A DNA stretch of 64,000 nucleotides from Paenibacillus spongiae (GTDB lineage: Bacteria > Bacillota > Bacilli > Paenibacillales > Paenibacillaceae), in contig NZ_CP091430.1 in assembly GCF_024734895.1 (NCBI RefSeq), positions 2,622,501-2,686,500 of the forward strand, read 5' to 3'. Below the pieces are notes generated by a model, which saw only the letters and a list, made by a program, of their open reading frames with translations, was not told where the DNA came from and did no database searches. Each line of letters opens with the position of its first letter. Position 1 is the first letter of the stretch. The translations under genes and the position numbers were made by a program. This document shows, piece after piece, positions 27,715-38,004 of the stretch.

Positions 27715-28590
27715 ATGGAATTCGGTAGACTGATCACCGCAATGGTAACGCCATTCGATACGAACGGCGTTATTGATTGGGATGCGACAGGACGGCTAAT
27801 GGATCATTTGATTGATTCGCAGCAAAGCGACAGTATTGTGGTTTCCGGGACGACAGGCGAATCGCCTACGTTGACGGACGAGGAGAAAGAGGCATTATTC
27901 CGTTTTGCTGTCAAACATGCGGACGGGCGCTGCAAAATCATTGCGGGAACAGGCAGCAACGATACCGCCCATTCGATCCACTTAACCCAAATAGCGGAAG
28001 AATGCGGCGTTGACGGCGTGCTGCTTGTAGTGCCTTATTATAATAAGCCTAGTCAAGAAGGGATCTTTCAGCATTTTAAAGCAATTGCATCATCCACGAA
28101 GCTGCCTGTTATGCTGTACAACGTTCCATCGCGAACGGTAGCGAGCATGACGGCAGAAACGACATTGCGGCTTGCGGCATTGGATAATATCGTAGCGACC
28201 AAGGAATGCGCTTCGACGGATCAGGTAACCCAAATCGTAGCGGGCGCACCGGAAGGTTTCCGGGTGTACAGCGGGGATGACAGCGCAGCGCTGCCCGTTC
28301 TGGCTGTCGGCGGGTATGGAATCGTCAGCGTGGCCAGCCATATTATCGGCGCCGATATGAAGCGCATGATACAAGCTTACTTGAATGGCAGCGTTCAAGA
28401 AGCGGCCGAGCTCCATCAGAAATGTCATCCCGTATTCAAGGGTTTATTCGAGCTGCCTAACCCGGTACCGAATCCCGTACTCGTTAAAGCTGCTTTGGCG
28501 CTGCGAGGGCTGCCTGTCGGCGGTGTCCGCCTCCCGCTCGTCGGCGCAACGGAAGCCGAGATGGCCTCGCTTCGTGAATTACTCGCGTAG
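27715..28590 (+). CDS. dapA: 4-hydroxy-tetrahydrodipicolinate synthase
   Basis: Condenses pyruvate with aspartate semialdehyde; its product feeds both lysine/diaminopimelate and dipicolinic acid. 291 residues. TIM-barrel motifs: GTTGESPTLTDEEK (about 43-56), YYNKPSQEG (about 107), catalytic YNVPSRT (about 134), and Schiff-base Lys in VATKECAS (about residue 162). Ribosome site AGGAGG before ATG 27715. Followed by a terminator closing the cluster. Confidence 0.96.
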   Translation: MEFGRLITAMVTPFDTNGVIDWDATGRLMDHLIDSQQSDSIVVSGTTGESPTLTDEEKEALFRFAVKHADGRCKIIAGTGSNDTAHSIHLTQIAEECGVDGVLLVVPYYNKPSQEGIFQHFKAIASSTKLPVMLYNVPSRTVASMTAETTLRLAALDNIVATKECASTDQVTQIVAGAPEGFRVYSGDDSAALPVLAVGGYGIVSVASHIIGADMKRMIQAYLNGSVQEAAELHQKCHPVFKGLFELPNPVPNPVLVKAALALRGLPVGGVRLPLVGATEAEMASLRELLA

Positions 28591-28609
28591 CATCCGACTT
28601 GCACTCGCG

Positions 28610-28643
28610 AAAAACCGGTGCGCATGCATCGGTTTTTCTTTTT
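28610..28643 (+). terminator. Terminator after dapA
   Basis: AAAAACCG (28610-28617) pairs with CGGTTTTT (28630-28637) around a short GC-rich loop, followed by CTTTTT. Read in both directions it could also work on the other strand, but no gene there needs it. Confidence 0.85.
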
Positions 28644-28666
28644 GTCATCGCCTCATTTTAGCTTAC

Positions 28667-28696
28667 TTGTGTTTCTTAATTTCAATCATGTATAAT
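28667..28696 (+). promoter_or_regulatory. Probable sigma-A promoter of rnjB
   Basis: TTGTGT (28667-28672), 18-base spacer, perfect TATAAT (28691-28696). It leaves an untranslated leader of about 145 bases. A second -10-like TATACT at 28811 has no well spaced -35. Confidence 0.55.
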
Positions 28697-28848
28697 GTTC
28701 TCAAGAGACGGTGTGCGGCAAATTTTTGAAAAAGGGAAAGGTTTGGAGCGGCGTCAGAATCCGAAAGGATTATAAAAAACGAAATTGTCCTCGAATATAG
28801 GACGAATTTCTATACTATTATGGAAAATTATAGGAGGTATAGATCCAC

Positions 28849-30528
28849 TTGTCGAAAAAAAACAACCAGGATAAGTTGCTTATTTTTGCTTTGGGCGGCG
28901 TCGGTGAAATCGGGAAAAATATGTACGTCATTCAATATGGAAACGATATCGTAATCGTGGATGCAGGATTGAAGTTCCCGGAAGAGGACATGCTGGGCAT
29001 TGATATCGTCATTCCGGACATTACATATTTGACGGAGAACCGCGATAAAGTCAGAGGCATTCTTATTACCCATGGCCATGAAGATCATATCGGCGGATTG
29101 CCTTATGTCTTGAAACATCTGAATGTTCCTGTCTATGGAACGAAGCTTACGCTCGGACTCATCGAGGGTAAATTGAAGGAAGCCGGGCTGCTCGGCGAAT
29201 CGAAACGCATTCTTATTAATGCGGATTCGGAAGTTCAGCTGGGATCGATCCGCGCATCCTTCTTCCGGACGAATCATAGTATTCCGGATTCGGTCGGTGT
29301 ATGTCTGGATACTCCGGAAGGCATCGTCGTTCACACGGGCGACTTCAAGTTCGATCATACGCCGGTTAATAATCAATATGCCGATCTTCAGCGTATGGCG
29401 GATATTGGCAGAAGAGGCGTTTTGGCGCTGCTTTCGGACAGCACGAATGCGGAACGCCCTGGCTTTACGCCATCAGAGAGCAAGATCGGCACAGAACTGG
29501 AAGATATCTTTCGGAAGGCAACACAGCGCGTGGTCGTCGCGACATTCGCTTCGAATGTTCACCGGATTCAACAGGTTATCAACGCAGCGATGGCCACCCG
29601 CCGCAAAATTGCCGTCGTTGGCCGCAGCATGGTGAATGTCGTTACGGTCGCTTCGGAGCTCGGCTATTTGAACATCCCTGAAGGGATGCTGATCGAACCG
29701 GAAGAAATCAATAAATTAGCAGCAGACCGCGTCGTCGTTCTATCGACCGGCAGCCAAGGCGAGCCAATGTCCGCATTAACGCGCATGGCCCGCTCAACTC
29801 ACCGGAAGGTTGATATTTTGCCGGGTGACACCGTTATTATCGCAGCTACACCTATTCCGGGTAACGAGCGCTTAGTAGGACGTACGGTAGACGAGCTGTT
29901 CCGGCTTGGAGCTAACGTTATCTATGGTCCCGGCTCGGTATCGGGCGTACACGTATCCGGTCACGGAAGCCAGGAAGAGCTTAAGCTTATGCTCAATCTG
30001 ATCCGGCCCAAATACTTCATCCCGATTCACGGCGAGTATCGGATGCTGCGTCATCACGCACTCCTTGGGGAAGCGGTTGGCGTCGAGAAGGAGAATATCT
30101 TCCTGATCGATAACGGCGATACGGTAGAATTCCAGAACGGTGTTGGACGCAAGGGCAATAAGGTGCCGGCAGGAAATGTTCTCATTGACGGTCTTGGCGT
30201 TGGCGACGTAGGCAACATCGTTCTGCGCGACCGCAAGCTGCTCTCGCAAGACGGCATTCTGGTCGTCGTAGTCACGTTAAGCAAGCAGGACGGAGCGATC
30301 TTGTCAGGTCCGGACATTATCTCCCGCGGATTCGTCTATGTGCGTGAATCCGAAGGTTTGCTGGAAGAAGCGAACCGCATCGTATCGTCGACGCTTCAGA
30401 AGCTAATGAACGACAAAGTGAATGAATGGGCATCGCTCAAGACGAATGTGAAGGATGCGCTTGGACGTTTCTTGTACGAGCAGACCCGCCGTCGTCCGAT
30501 GATATTGCCAATCATTATGGAAGTATAG
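28849..30528 (+). CDS. rnjB: Ribonuclease J (probably RNase J2 by position)
   Basis: Metallo-beta-lactamase/beta-CASP ribonuclease with endo- and 5'-3' exonuclease activity in mRNA decay. 559 residues. Zinc motif HGHEDHIGG at about residues 74-82, later [11 protein letters not shown] (about 163) and the beta-[18 protein letters not shown] with the HGEY segment near 388. All metal ligands look intact. TTG 28849 start with AGGAGG 11 bases upstream. Located after dapA as is rnjB in B. subtilis, but the sequence alone does not separate J1 from J2. Confidence 0.9.
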   Translation: MSKKNNQDKLLIFALGGVGEIGKNMYVIQYGNDIVIVDAGLKFPEEDMLGIDIVIPDITYLTENRDKVRGILITHGHEDHIGGLPYVLKHLNVPVYGTKLTLGLIEGKLKEAGLLGESKRILINADSEVQLGSIRASFFRTNHSIPDSVGVCLDTPEGIVVHTGDFKFDHTPVNNQYADLQRMADIGRRGVLALLSDSTNAERPGFTPSESKIGTELEDIFRKATQRVVVATFASNVHRIQQVINAAMATRRKIAVVGRSMVNVVTVASELGYLNIPEGMLIEPEEINKLAADRVVVLSTGSQGEPMSALTRMARSTHRKVDILPGDTVIIAATPIPGNERLVGRTVDELFRLGANVIYGPGSVSGVHVSGHGSQEELKLMLNLIRPKYFIPIHGEYRMLRHHALLGEAVGVEKENIFLIDNGDTVEFQNGVGRKGNKVPAGNVLIDGLGVGDVGNIVLRDRKLLSQDGILVVVVTLSKQDGAILSGPDIISRGFVYVRESEGLLEEANRIVSSTLQKLMNDKVNEWASLKTNVKDALGRFLYEQTRRRPMILPIIMEV

Positions 30529-30543
30529 CTCATAGGAAGAAAC

Positions 30544-30595
30544 AGACGGTTTTCTTTTTGCCCGACCTGCGGGTAGAGAGGAAACCGTCTTTTTT
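30544..30595 (+). terminator. Terminator after rnjB
   Basis: AGACGGTTTTC (30544-30554) with GAAACCGTCT (30581-30590), an inner CCCG/CGGG pair, and a run of T. Confidence 0.88.
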
Positions 30596-30707
30596 GCGTT
30601 GCTTGCTTTTGCATAAATCCATTTCTCCATTCCATACTATGCAGAGCCGGGAATTACAGGCCGATAGATGGCGAGGCGAACAGACAATCTGTGAGGAGGC
30701 GTATCAC

Positions 30708-31454
30708 ATGCAAAACAACTTACAATATCAAGGCAATTCGGAGCAGCAGGAGCCGGAAGCCGAACGGAAGCCGGTCAATCCCGTCGTGGACACGATTCAA
30801 CAGCTGGGGCAGACCGTTACGCCGGCAACGGAATCGAACGTATTTTGCATGACGATTATCGGTCAGGTGGAAGGTCATATCGTCCTGCCTCCGCAGAACA
30901 AAACGACCAAGTACGAACATATAATTCCTCAATTGGTAGCGGCCGAGCAGAATCCGAAGATTGAAGGAATCATTATCGTCTTGAACACCGTCGGCGGCGA
31001 TGTGGAAGCGGGATTGGCGATTGCGGAGATGATCTCGTCCTTGAGCAAGCCGACGGTAACGCTGGTGCTGGGCGGGGGACACTCGATCGGCGTGCCGATC
31101 GCCGTAGCCGGGGTCAAATCCTTCATAGCCGAAACCGCCACGATGACGATCCATCCCATTCGGATGAACGGGCTAGTAATCGGAGTGCCGCAGACATTCG
31201 AATATTTAGAGAAAATGCAGGAGCGCGTCACCCGGTTCGTAACCTCTCATTCGAAGATGAGCGAAGAGCGCTTCAAAGAGCTGATGTTCAAGACGGGCGA
31301 GCTCACCCGCGACATCGGGACGACCGTGATCGGTGCCGATGCGGTGAAGGATGGGTTAATCGATGCGGTAGGGGGGATCGGAGATGCGCTTCGCGAGCTG
31401 AATCGCATCATCGAGGAGAGCAAACGAAACAGAATGGGAGGACTGCCGCAATGA
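30708..31454 (+). CDS. tepA: ClpP-class serine protease, TepA (translocation-enhancing protein)
   Basis: 248 residues from ATG 30708 with GAGGAGG upstream. ClpP/crotonase fold: [22 protein letters not shown] (about 86-107), nucleophile Ser in [15 protein letters not shown] (about residue 129) and [13 protein letters not shown] with the candidate His. From memory, B. subtilis TepA aids protein export, degrades signal peptides and has a germination role. No signal peptide, so it is cytoplasmic. Its stop overlaps the ylzJ start (ATGA), and spoIIIE follows. Confidence 0.92.
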   Translation: MQNNLQYQGNSEQQEPEAERKPVNPVVDTIQQLGQTVTPATESNVFCMTIIGQVEGHIVLPPQNKTTKYEHIIPQLVAAEQNPKIEGIIIVLNTVGGDVEAGLAIAEMISSLSKPTVTLVLGGGHSIGVPIAVAGVKSFIAETATMTIHPIRMNGLVIGVPQTFEYLEKMQERVTRFVTSHSKMSEERFKELMFKTGELTRDIGTTVIGADAVKDGLIDAVGGIGDALRELNRIIEESKRNRMGGLPQ

Positions 31455-31675
31455 CAATTTACTCGAGCGTACCGTTAGAAGTCGTCTTGAACGGGTTGAA
31501 TGAGCAGCCAGGACCGTTCGTTGACATTGCCGTCGGAGGAATCCGGATGCAGGTAGAGCCGTTATCGCCGGGCATCGGACGTATTGTCCGCCTGCTGGAA
31601 TGTCCTTTAGAGGCTTACTTAAAGCCTGAATATACGCCTGGAACGGTCATCGCATATGGCGCCCGGGAGACTTAA
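31451..31675 (+). CDS. ylzJ: YlzJ-like small protein of unknown function
   Basis: 74 residues, no signal peptide or membrane segment. Begins [15 protein letters not shown] and contains [23 protein letters not shown] recognise it as the YlzJ-like family by sequence and by its place between tepA and spoIIIE. Its start overlaps the tepA stop by 4 bases, suggesting a linked role, but none is known. Confidence 0.8.
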   Translation: MTIYSSVPLEVVLNGLNEQPGPFVDIAVGGIRMQVEPLSPGIGRIVRLLECPLEAYLKPEYTPGTVIAYGARET

Positions 31676-31711
31676 TTGGAAACCGGTCCAATAGGAACAT
31701 TTGTCCACCTA

Positions 31712-31720
31712 TGGTATAAT
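31712..31720 (+). promoter_or_regulatory. Extended -10 promoter upstream of spoIIIE
   Basis: TGG followed by a perfect TATAAT (31715-31720), with no matching -35. The spoIIIE start codon is about 22 bases downstream, so the leader would be very short. Confidence 0.55.
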
Positions 31721-31741
31721 AACAACCAGAGGTGACTGATC

Positions 31742-34423
31742 TTGGCGAAACGAAAAAAGAAAAGAAAGAGCTCGCTTGGCGCGAACTTAAAATACGAAGT
31801 GTATGGCATTCTGCTTATTACGCTCTCGGTTATAGCGCTTTCCGGAGAAGCGACGGTCGGACGTTCGTTGTCCAAGCTGTTCGGACTCGCACTCGGGAAG
31901 TTCTACTTTGTCCTGGCACTGGTCGGCATCTATGTCGGGCTTGCCGTCATGATTAAACGCAAATGGCCATCCGGGTGGTCGAACCGCAAGTCGGGGCTGC
32001 TGCTTCTGGTTCTTGCCCTAACGCTGTACAGCTCGATTGCCGTCATGGACAAGAAGACGGAGCCGACCGGCGGGCTGGATGCCGGTTATATTCTGCAGGA
32101 GCTCGGAAGCGACATCCGGGAAACGCTGCTTAGTCCGGCTCCTGCACCCGGCAGGGACGAGCAGGTGGCGGGCCAACCGGTCAGCGGCGGGTATGTAGGG
32201 GCTTTCCAATACACCCTCTTATACTTGCTGTTCGGTTATTTCGGCTCCAAATTCGTAATGATCGTCATGTTCGCGATTTCATTTATGCTGATGACCGGCA
32301 AATCTTACGTGGAGCTTGCCGGTACGCTTCGCCGGCGCGGCGGGAGACTCCTGTCGCTGCTGTATGCAAGGCTGACTGCCGGATCGGGCAGGAGAACAAC
32401 GCTTGCGGCCTCTTCAGCCGGCAAGGGCGTCAATCCGGGCAGCGGCCCTATCGTGAATGACGACCGCTTGCTAGACGATGACGACGAGGATTATGAACAA
32501 ACGCCGAAGCCGCGCGTTAAGGCGAAGAAGCTGCCCTTTTTCTCGTGGTTTAACGATGCTGCGGTGCAAGAAGGGCATCCTTCATCCAGAGACGGCGAAT
32601 GGCTGCTGGAGGACAACGAGCAATTGCCCTCGCGGACGGGGAAGGATCGTTACCGCCGCCAAGAATGGATGGACGACGATGAGGTTGGCGAGGACGATTG
32701 GCGGGCCTACCCGGTTAACGAAGAAGACAGCACGGCGAAAGCAGGCTCCGAGAAGGAGCGCTTGCCATGGGAAGAGGATGAGCCGTCCGATTCGTTAGCA
32801 GGCCATAGCGGCAGCGCATCGGATTCGGATCATGACGACTACATAGAACAGACTCACTTGCAGGCATTATCGGAGGCGGATGAGGAGCCTGAGAACGAAG
32901 CATTGCCGGCATCTACGGCGATATCAAGCCCTGCGCTGGAACAAGCGGATGAGAATTCGGCAAGCCCTGCCATACCAGCCGCTGTCAAGCCGGAGATGAA
33001 GCCGTATCAGCTCCCTCCCATGAGTCTGCTCGCGAAGCCGGCCAGCTCAGGCAAGTCCGGAGACAGCGCTGATGCCGCCGATTCAAGAAGGAAGCTGGAA
33101 GCGACGCTGGAGAGTTTCGGCGTAAGGGCGAAAGTGCTCGACGTTGTCCGCGGTCCGGCGGTGACGCGTTACGAGGTGCAGCCGGCCACAGGCGTGAAGG
33201 TGAGCCGGATCGTCGGCTTGACGGATGATATTGCGCTCGCTCTTGCGGCGAAGGACATTCGCATGGAAGCTCCGATTCCAGGGAAATCGGCCATCGGAAT
33301 CGAAGTGCCGAATATGGAAGTGTCGACGGTTACGATGCGTGAAGTCATGGAAACACCGTCATTCTTAAATGCGACATCCAAGCTTTCCATCGCTTTCGGA
33401 CGCGACATCTCCGGACAGTCCATCGTCGGAAACTTGGCCAAAATGCCTCACTTGCTCGTGGCAGGGGCGACCGGCTCCGGAAAATCGGTCTGCATTAACG
33501 GTATTATTACGAGCATTCTGTACAAGGCTCGTCCGGATGAAGTGAAGTTTCTAATGATCGACCCGAAGATGGTCGAGCTGAACGTTTATAATGGGATTCC
33601 CCATCTGCTGGCGCCGGTCGTTACGGATCCGAAGCGGGCATCGCTTGCTCTCAAGAAAATCGTTGTCGAGATGGAGAAGCGATACGAGCTGTTCTCGAAA
33701 TCGGGCACTCGCAATATCGAAGGCTACAACGGTCTGGTTGCCGATAATCCGGCGGCGGTGCTGCCGTTTATCGTCGTGATCGTGGACGAGCTGGCCGACC
33801 TGATGATGGTAGCCGCCAATGATGTGGAAGATGCGATATGCCGCCTGGCCCAGATGGCACGCGCCGCCGGCATCCACCTTATTATTGCGACGCAGCGCCC
33901 GTCGGTAGACGTCATTACCGGCGTTATCAAAGCCAACATACCATCCCGCATTGCTTTCGGCGTTTCGTCGCAGGTGGACTCCCGTACGATTCTCGATTCG
34001 GCGGGTGCCGAGAAGCTGCTTGGCCGCGGCGATATGCTCTTCCTGCCTGTCGGCATGTCGAAGCCGATACGTGTGCAGGGAGCGTTCCTCTCCGATCCGG
34101 AAGTCGAGGCCGTCGTTACCTATTCCCGGGGACAGGGAGAGGCGGAATACAAGGAGGACCTCGTACCGGAATTGGACGACAGCTCCGAGGAAGAGCTTGA
34201 GATGCAGGATGAGCTCTTCGATCAAGCGGCCCGTATTGTGCTGGAAGCCAAGCAGGCCTCCGTATCCCTGCTTCAGCGGCGCATGCGTATCGGTTATAAT
34301 CGCGCGGCAAGATTGATCGATCAGTTGGAGGCCCGCGGTATTATCGGCCCGTACGAAGGAAGCAAGCCCCGCGAGGTTCTTCAGACTATCGATCAATACG
34401 ACGCCGGAAAGATTAGTTCCTGA
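31742..34423 (+). CDS. spoIIIE: DNA translocase SpoIIIE / FtsK
   Basis: Septum-bound ATPase that pumps the chromosome into the forespore and clears DNA from division septa. 893 residues. Several membrane segments lie in the first about 190 residues, then a long acidic, low-complexity linker (about 230-420; many Asp, Glu and Ser). The motor has Walker [11 protein letters not shown] (about 574) and Walker [13 protein letters not shown]. The C-terminal winged-helix gamma domain ([21 protein letters not shown]) reads oriented DNA motifs. TTG 31742 start behind GAGGTGA. Position after tepA-ylzJ matches B. subtilis spoIIIE. Confidence 0.95.
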   Translation: MAKRKKKRKSSLGANLKYEVYGILLITLSVIALSGEATVGRSLSKLFGLALGKFYFVLALVGIYVGLAVMIKRKWPSGWSNRKSGLLLLVLALTLYSSIAVMDKKTEPTGGLDAGYILQELGSDIRETLLSPAPAPGRDEQVAGQPVSGGYVGAFQYTLLYLLFGYFGSKFVMIVMFAISFMLMTGKSYVELAGTLRRRGGRLLSLLYARLTAGSGRRTTLAASSAGKGVNPGSGPIVNDDRLLDDDDEDYEQTPKPRVKAKKLPFFSWFNDAAVQEGHPSSRDGEWLLEDNEQLPSRTGKDRYRRQEWMDDDEVGEDDWRAYPVNEEDSTAKAGSEKERLPWEEDEPSDSLAGHSGSASDSDHDDYIEQTHLQALSEADEEPENEALPASTAISSPALEQADENSASPAIPAAVKPEMKPYQLPPMSLLAKPASSGKSGDSADAADSRRKLEATLESFGVRAKVLDVVRGPAVTRYEVQPATGVKVSRIVGLTDDIALALAAKDIRMEAPIPGKSAIGIEVPNMEVSTVTMREVMETPSFLNATSKLSIAFGRDISGQSIVGNLAKMPHLLVAGATGSGKSVCINGIITSILYKARPDEVKFLMIDPKMVELNVYNGIPHLLAPVVTDPKRASLALKKIVVEMEKRYELFSKSGTRNIEGYNGLVADNPAAVLPFIVVIVDELADLMMVAANDVEDAICRLAQMARAAGIHLIIATQRPSVDVITGVIKANIPSRIAFGVSSQVDSRTILDSAGAEKLLGRGDMLFLPVGMSKPIRVQGAFLSDPEVEAVVTYSRGQGEAEYKEDLVPELDDSSEEELEMQDELFDQAARIVLEAKQASVSLLQRRMRIGYNRAARLIDQLEARGIIGPYEGSKPREVLQTIDQYDAGKISS

Positions 34424-34434
34424 GGCAAATTCGT

Positions 34435-34464
34435 GCATAGAAGGCAGCTTCGTTTCTCATACTA
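34435..34464 (+). promoter_or_regulatory. Candidate sigma-G promoter of sleB
   Basis: GCATA (34435-34439) fits the forespore -35 GHATR; CATACTA (34458-34464) fits the -10 CATnHTA; spacer 18 bases. sleB is sigma-G controlled in B. subtilis. Confidence 0.55.
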
Positions 34465-34523
34465 GGTCTAAGCTTGCTTGCTCCCTTAAGAATCCACTTG
34501 CAAGAGAAAGGCAGATCCTAAGG

Positions 34524-35303
34524 ATGAGAAAACGATTAATCGCGGTGACCTTCGTCATCGTCCTTCTGTTGTTCGGCGCATTCACGCTGATGCATGCGGG
34601 CGGAGGCCGGAGTGCCGAAACGTTCAGCAATGCAACGTTAAAGGTCGGCTCTTCCGGTAAAGACATTCTTGAGCTTCAAGGACGCTTAAAGTATCTCGGT
34701 TATTTCAACGGCAAGGTGGATGGCCACTATGGTCCGGCTACCTTGAATGCGGTCAAATGGTTTCAATGGAAATTCGGCATGAAGGCAGACGGTATTGTCG
34801 GAGCGAAGACGAAGCTCAAACTCTGGGAAGCCACGAAGCAATGGCGGCCTACCGGTAATGAAGCTACCGGAGGAACCGGCAATGCGGAGAAGCCGAAAGA
34901 AGAGACCTCGGGCGCTCCAAGTTTGCCGAAGTCAAATAAGCTTGGCTTGTCGGCCAACGACTTGAAGCTGATGGCCAATGCCGTATACGGGGAAGCCCGC
35001 GGCGAGCCGTATGAAGGACAAGTCGCCGTAGCGGCTGTTATCCTCAACCGGGTGAAGTCGCCGAACTTCCCGAATACGGTCTCCGGTGTAATCTTTCAGC
35101 CGCGCGCATTCACGGCCGTGGCGGATGGCCAGATTTGGTTAACTCCGAACGAGAAGGCGAGTCGCGCCGTGCAAGACGCCATCAACGGCTGGGACCCTAG
35201 CGGCGGCTGCGAGTATTACTTTAATCCGGAAACGGCAACCTCCGCATGGATTTGGACGCGTCCGCAAGTCAAGACGATCGGCAAACATATTTTTTGCATG
35301 TAG
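34524..35303 (+). CDS. sleB: Spore cortex-lytic enzyme SleB-like
   Basis: 259 residues. N-terminal signal or anchor (about 5-25), a peptidoglycan-binding domain type 1 (about 41-100: SSGKDILELQGRLKYLGYFNG and YGPATLNAVKWFQ), a Gly/Thr/Lys-rich linker, and a C-terminal hydrolase_2 domain (about 140-259). That domain has the catalytic Glu in NAVYGEARGEPYEGQVAVA and VKSPNFPNTVSGVIFQ. It degrades muramic-lactam cortex peptidoglycan during germination. In B. subtilis sleB sits with ypeB; no ypeB is adjacent here. A CwlJ-like enzyme is less likely because of the binding domain. Confidence 0.88.
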   Translation: MRKRLIAVTFVIVLLLFGAFTLMHAGGGRSAETFSNATLKVGSSGKDILELQGRLKYLGYFNGKVDGHYGPATLNAVKWFQWKFGMKADGIVGAKTKLKLWEATKQWRPTGNEATGGTGNAEKPKEETSGAPSLPKSNKLGLSANDLKLMANAVYGEARGEPYEGQVAVAAVILNRVKSPNFPNTVSGVIFQPRAFTAVADGQIWLTPNEKASRAVQDAINGWDPSGGCEYYFNPETATSAWIWTRPQVKTIGKHIFCM

Positions 35304-35313
35304 CCGCCGCATA

Positions 35314-35345
35314 GAAGCAACCCGCTGCTTAGCGGGTTGCTTCTT
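35314..35345 (+). terminator. Terminator after sleB
   Basis: A perfect 12-bp stem, GAAGCAACCCGC (35314-35325) and GCGGGTTGCTTC (35332-35343), with a TGCTTA loop. Only two T follow directly, so it may serve partly as an RNA 3'-end stabiliser. Confidence 0.75.
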
Positions 35346-35349
35346 CCAT

Positions 35350-35390
35350 TTCCAATCGGGTAGAATGGAATAGACTTCAGCTGATTGGAA
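35350..35390 (+). repeat. Inverted repeat upstream of ymfF
   Basis: TTCCAATC (35350-35357) and GATTGGAA (35383-35390) are perfect inverted copies. They flank a TAGAAT (35361-35366), and a GGAATAGA direct repeat also lies in the region. The ymfF start is about 40 bases downstream. May be an operator; no regulator is identified. Confidence 0.4.
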
Positions 35391-35431
35391 TAGATTTACT
35401 TTATAAACTAGAGCGGAAGGGGAAGCCAGAC

Positions 35432-36712
35432 GTGATCAAATCCCGATTCGAACGAGGACAATTAAACCGCATCCGGCTGCATGTAATGCCGACCAAACGG
35501 TTTAAGACGTTTTCTATTTCTCTGTTTGCGGGCCTGCCGCTTGCCGAGGATACAGTGACACCGGTTGCCTTAATTCCGTTCGTTCTTCGCCGTGGTACGG
35601 CTTCGACGCCGGAGACCATCGCTTTTCGCGAACGATTGGATGAATTGTACGGTGCAGGTTTCGGCTTCGATGTCTATAAACGAGGAGATTCGCAGATTAT
35701 CCAGTTCCGCATGGATGTTATTAACGATCGGTTCGTTTCCTTCGATAAGCCGCTGCTCGCAGAGTCTCTGAAGCTGCTTGGCGAAGTATTATCGAACCCG
35801 GCTGAAGAGGCGGGGAAGCTCCGCAGCAAGTATGTGAATGCCGAGAAAGAAACGCTTCGCAAAAGATTGGAAGCGATTATTAACGATAAAATCCGCTATG
35901 CCGCGGAACGCTGCATTGAAGAGATGTGCCAAGGGGAGCCTTATCGGCTTCATGCGCTGGGACAACGCGCGGACATACCTGCAATAACGGCGGATTCACT
36001 AACGGCTATGTACCGCAAATGGCTGTCGGAAGCTGCATTCGACTTATACGTGGTCGGCGATACGACGCTTGACGAGGTACAAGCGCTCGTGGCCGATGCT
36101 TTTCGTATCGGAGAAGGTCAGCCGGCCTCATATGTCATGCCTTCGGTCTCGAAGCCGGTACATAATGTACGAAGCGTCGTGGAACGGATGGATGTTAACC
36201 AAGGGAAGCTGAACATGGGGCTGCGCGTTCATACGTCCTATGCTAGTGATGACTATCCCGCGGCTCTGATGTACAACGGCATATTAGGCGGCTACCCGCA
36301 TTCGAAGCTGTTCCTTAACGTACGCGAGAAAGCGAGCCTGGCTTATTATGCGGCTTCCCGTTTCGACGGCCACAAGGGGATATGCACGATTCAATCGGGC
36401 ATTGAAATCGCCAATTACGATCGGGCGACGGCGATCATCCAAGAGCAGCTGGAAAGCATGCGTTCCGGCAAATACAGCGAATTGGAATTGAATCAGACCA
36501 AGGCCATGATCGCGAACCATCTGCGGGAGCTTCAGGATTCCGCTAACGAAATGATCGCTTACGACTTTAATACGGTTCTATCGGGTAAGGAGCGGACAGC
36601 CGATGAGCTGCTCCGGCAGGTGCAAGCGGTCACCGCCGAGCAAATCGCCGCAATAGCCCGCAAGACCGAACTGGATACCATCTATTTCCTGCGTGACGGG
36701 AAGGAGGAGTGA
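35432..36712 (+). CDS. ymfF: M16-family peptidase homologue without zinc motif (YmfF-like)
   Basis: 426 residues with the M16 fold (FVLRRGTASTPETIAFRERL, GILGGYPHSKLFLNVREKASLAYY). No HxxEH zinc motif is visible in the N-terminal half, where an active member should have one. It is therefore likely the inactive partner of the next gene, in the manner of two-subunit M16 peptidases. GTG 35432 start after GGAAGGGGAA. Only 3 bases separate it from ymfH, so they are co-transcribed. Confidence 0.88.
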   Translation: MIKSRFERGQLNRIRLHVMPTKRFKTFSISLFAGLPLAEDTVTPVALIPFVLRRGTASTPETIAFRERLDELYGAGFGFDVYKRGDSQIIQFRMDVINDRFVSFDKPLLAESLKLLGEVLSNPAEEAGKLRSKYVNAEKETLRKRLEAIINDKIRYAAERCIEEMCQGEPYRLHALGQRADIPAITADSLTAMYRKWLSEAAFDLYVVGDTTLDEVQALVADAFRIGEGQPASYVMPSVSKPVHNVRSVVERMDVNQGKLNMGLRVHTSYASDDYPAALMYNGILGGYPHSKLFLNVREKASLAYYAASRFDGHKGICTIQSGIEIANYDRATAIIQEQLESMRSGKYSELELNQTKAMIANHLRELQDSANEMIAYDFNTVLSGKERTADELLRQVQAVTAEQIAAIARKTELDTIYFLRDGKEE

Positions 36713-36715
36713 CCG

Positions 36716-38002
36716 ATGCAAACCTTATCGTACCCTGGCGTACAAGAAACCTTATATCGCGAAGTGATGCCCAACGGGCTTGAAGTCGTCGTGCTTCCGA
36801 AGGAAGGCTTCAGCAAGACCTATGCGACGTTTGCAACCCGTTACGGCTCGATCGATAACCGTTTTGCCGTCGGCGATCAAGCGCCGCTGTCGGTCCCGGA
36901 TGGTATCGCCCATTTCCTTGAGCACAAAATGTTCGAAGAGCCGACAGGCGATATATTTGCCACGTTCGCTTCGCAAGGCGCGTCCGCAAATGCGTATACG
37001 AGCTTCGATCGGACCGTATATCTATTCTCGGCTACGGAGCAAATCGACGCCAATCTGGAGACGCTGCTGGATTTCGTTCAGCATCCTTATTTCACGGACG
37101 AGAACGTGGAGAAGGAGAAAGGCATTATTGAGCAAGAAATCAACATGTACCGCGATAACGCCGATTGGCGCGTTTATTATGGATTGATCGATGCCTTGTA
37201 TCATGTGCATCCGATCCACATCGATATTGCCGGAACGGCGGAGTCGATCCGTAAGATTGACAAGGAAACGCTGTACAGCTGCTACGAAACATTCTATCAT
37301 CCAACTAATATGTTCCTGTTCGTGGTTGGCGGCGTTCAGCCGGACCGGGTGATGGAGCTTGTACGGAACAATCAAGCCCGCAAGACGTTCGCAGAGCAAG
37401 GAAAAATCAACCGCTTCTTCGACGAGGAGCCGGCCGCTGTCAAGCAGCAGCGCAAAACGGCGGTTCTTCCCGTATCCTTGCCCAAATGCTTGTTCGGCTT
37501 CAAGGAAGACCTACCGAAGATGTCCGCCGATCAGCTGCTCCGGACGGAAATCACGACAAAGCTGATGCTGGATACGCTTCTCGGTTCAAGCTCTCCGGTG
37601 TATCACGAGCTCTATGACGATCAATTAATTTCGGATGGGTTCGGTCATGAGTTCAACAGCAGTCCGGACTATGCGTTCTCCATCATCGGCGGTGAAACCC
37701 GCGATCCCGACGAGCTTATCAGCCGGATCCGCACGGCTATTGAAGCCGCAAAGACCAGCGGCTTGAACGAGCAGTCCTTTGAACGGACCAGACGGAAGCG
37801 TATCGGCGGATATCTCCGGCTTCTCAATTCCCCTGAAGCGATTGCCGGCGAGTTTACGCGCTACAGATTCCGGGGCGCGGATCTGTTTCAATTAGTGCCG
37901 ATTTTTGAAGACATTACGCTTGAAGAAGCGAATCAACGGCTTCGGGAACATTTTAATTGGGAACGAATGGCCGCTTCGATCGTCGCGAAAGATCCGATTT
38001 GA
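36716..38002 (+). CDS. ymfH: M16-family zinc peptidase (YmfH-like)
   Basis: 428 residues with the intact inverted zinc motif HFLEHKMFEEP (about residues 67-77) and the distal Glu in GIIEQEINMYRDNADWRVYYG. C-terminal LGSSSPVYHELYDDQLI is the substrate-chamber half. Presumably the active subunit paired with YmfF; the substrate is unknown. Related M16 pairs process peptides such as bacteriocins, but there is no precursor gene nearby to support that. Start ATG 36716 follows GGAAGGAGG of the ymfF end. Confidence 0.9.
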   Translation: MQTLSYPGVQETLYREVMPNGLEVVVLPKEGFSKTYATFATRYGSIDNRFAVGDQAPLSVPDGIAHFLEHKMFEEPTGDIFATFASQGASANAYTSFDRTVYLFSATEQIDANLETLLDFVQHPYFTDENVEKEKGIIEQEINMYRDNADWRVYYGLIDALYHVHPIHIDIAGTAESIRKIDKETLYSCYETFYHPTNMFLFVVGGVQPDRVMELVRNNQARKTFAEQGKINRFFDEEPAAVKQQRKTAVLPVSLPKCLFGFKEDLPKMSADQLLRTEITTKLMLDTLLGSSSPVYHELYDDQLISDGFGHEFNSSPDYAFSIIGGETRDPDELISRIRTAIEAAKTSGLNEQSFERTRRKRIGGYLRLLNSPEAIAGEFTRYRFRGADLFQLVPIFEDITLEEANQRLREHFNWERMAASIVAKDPI

Positions 38003-38004
38003 AA

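Noticed and set aside
30426..30707. Longer tepA starting inside rnjB
   Set aside because: The extension crosses the rnjB terminator and carries no family sequence; ATG 30708 has GAGGAGG.
33551..34438. 295-codon open frame on the minus strand opposite spoIIIE
   Set aside because: Mirrors the conserved ATPase domain of spoIIIE; composition is that of a reversed frame.
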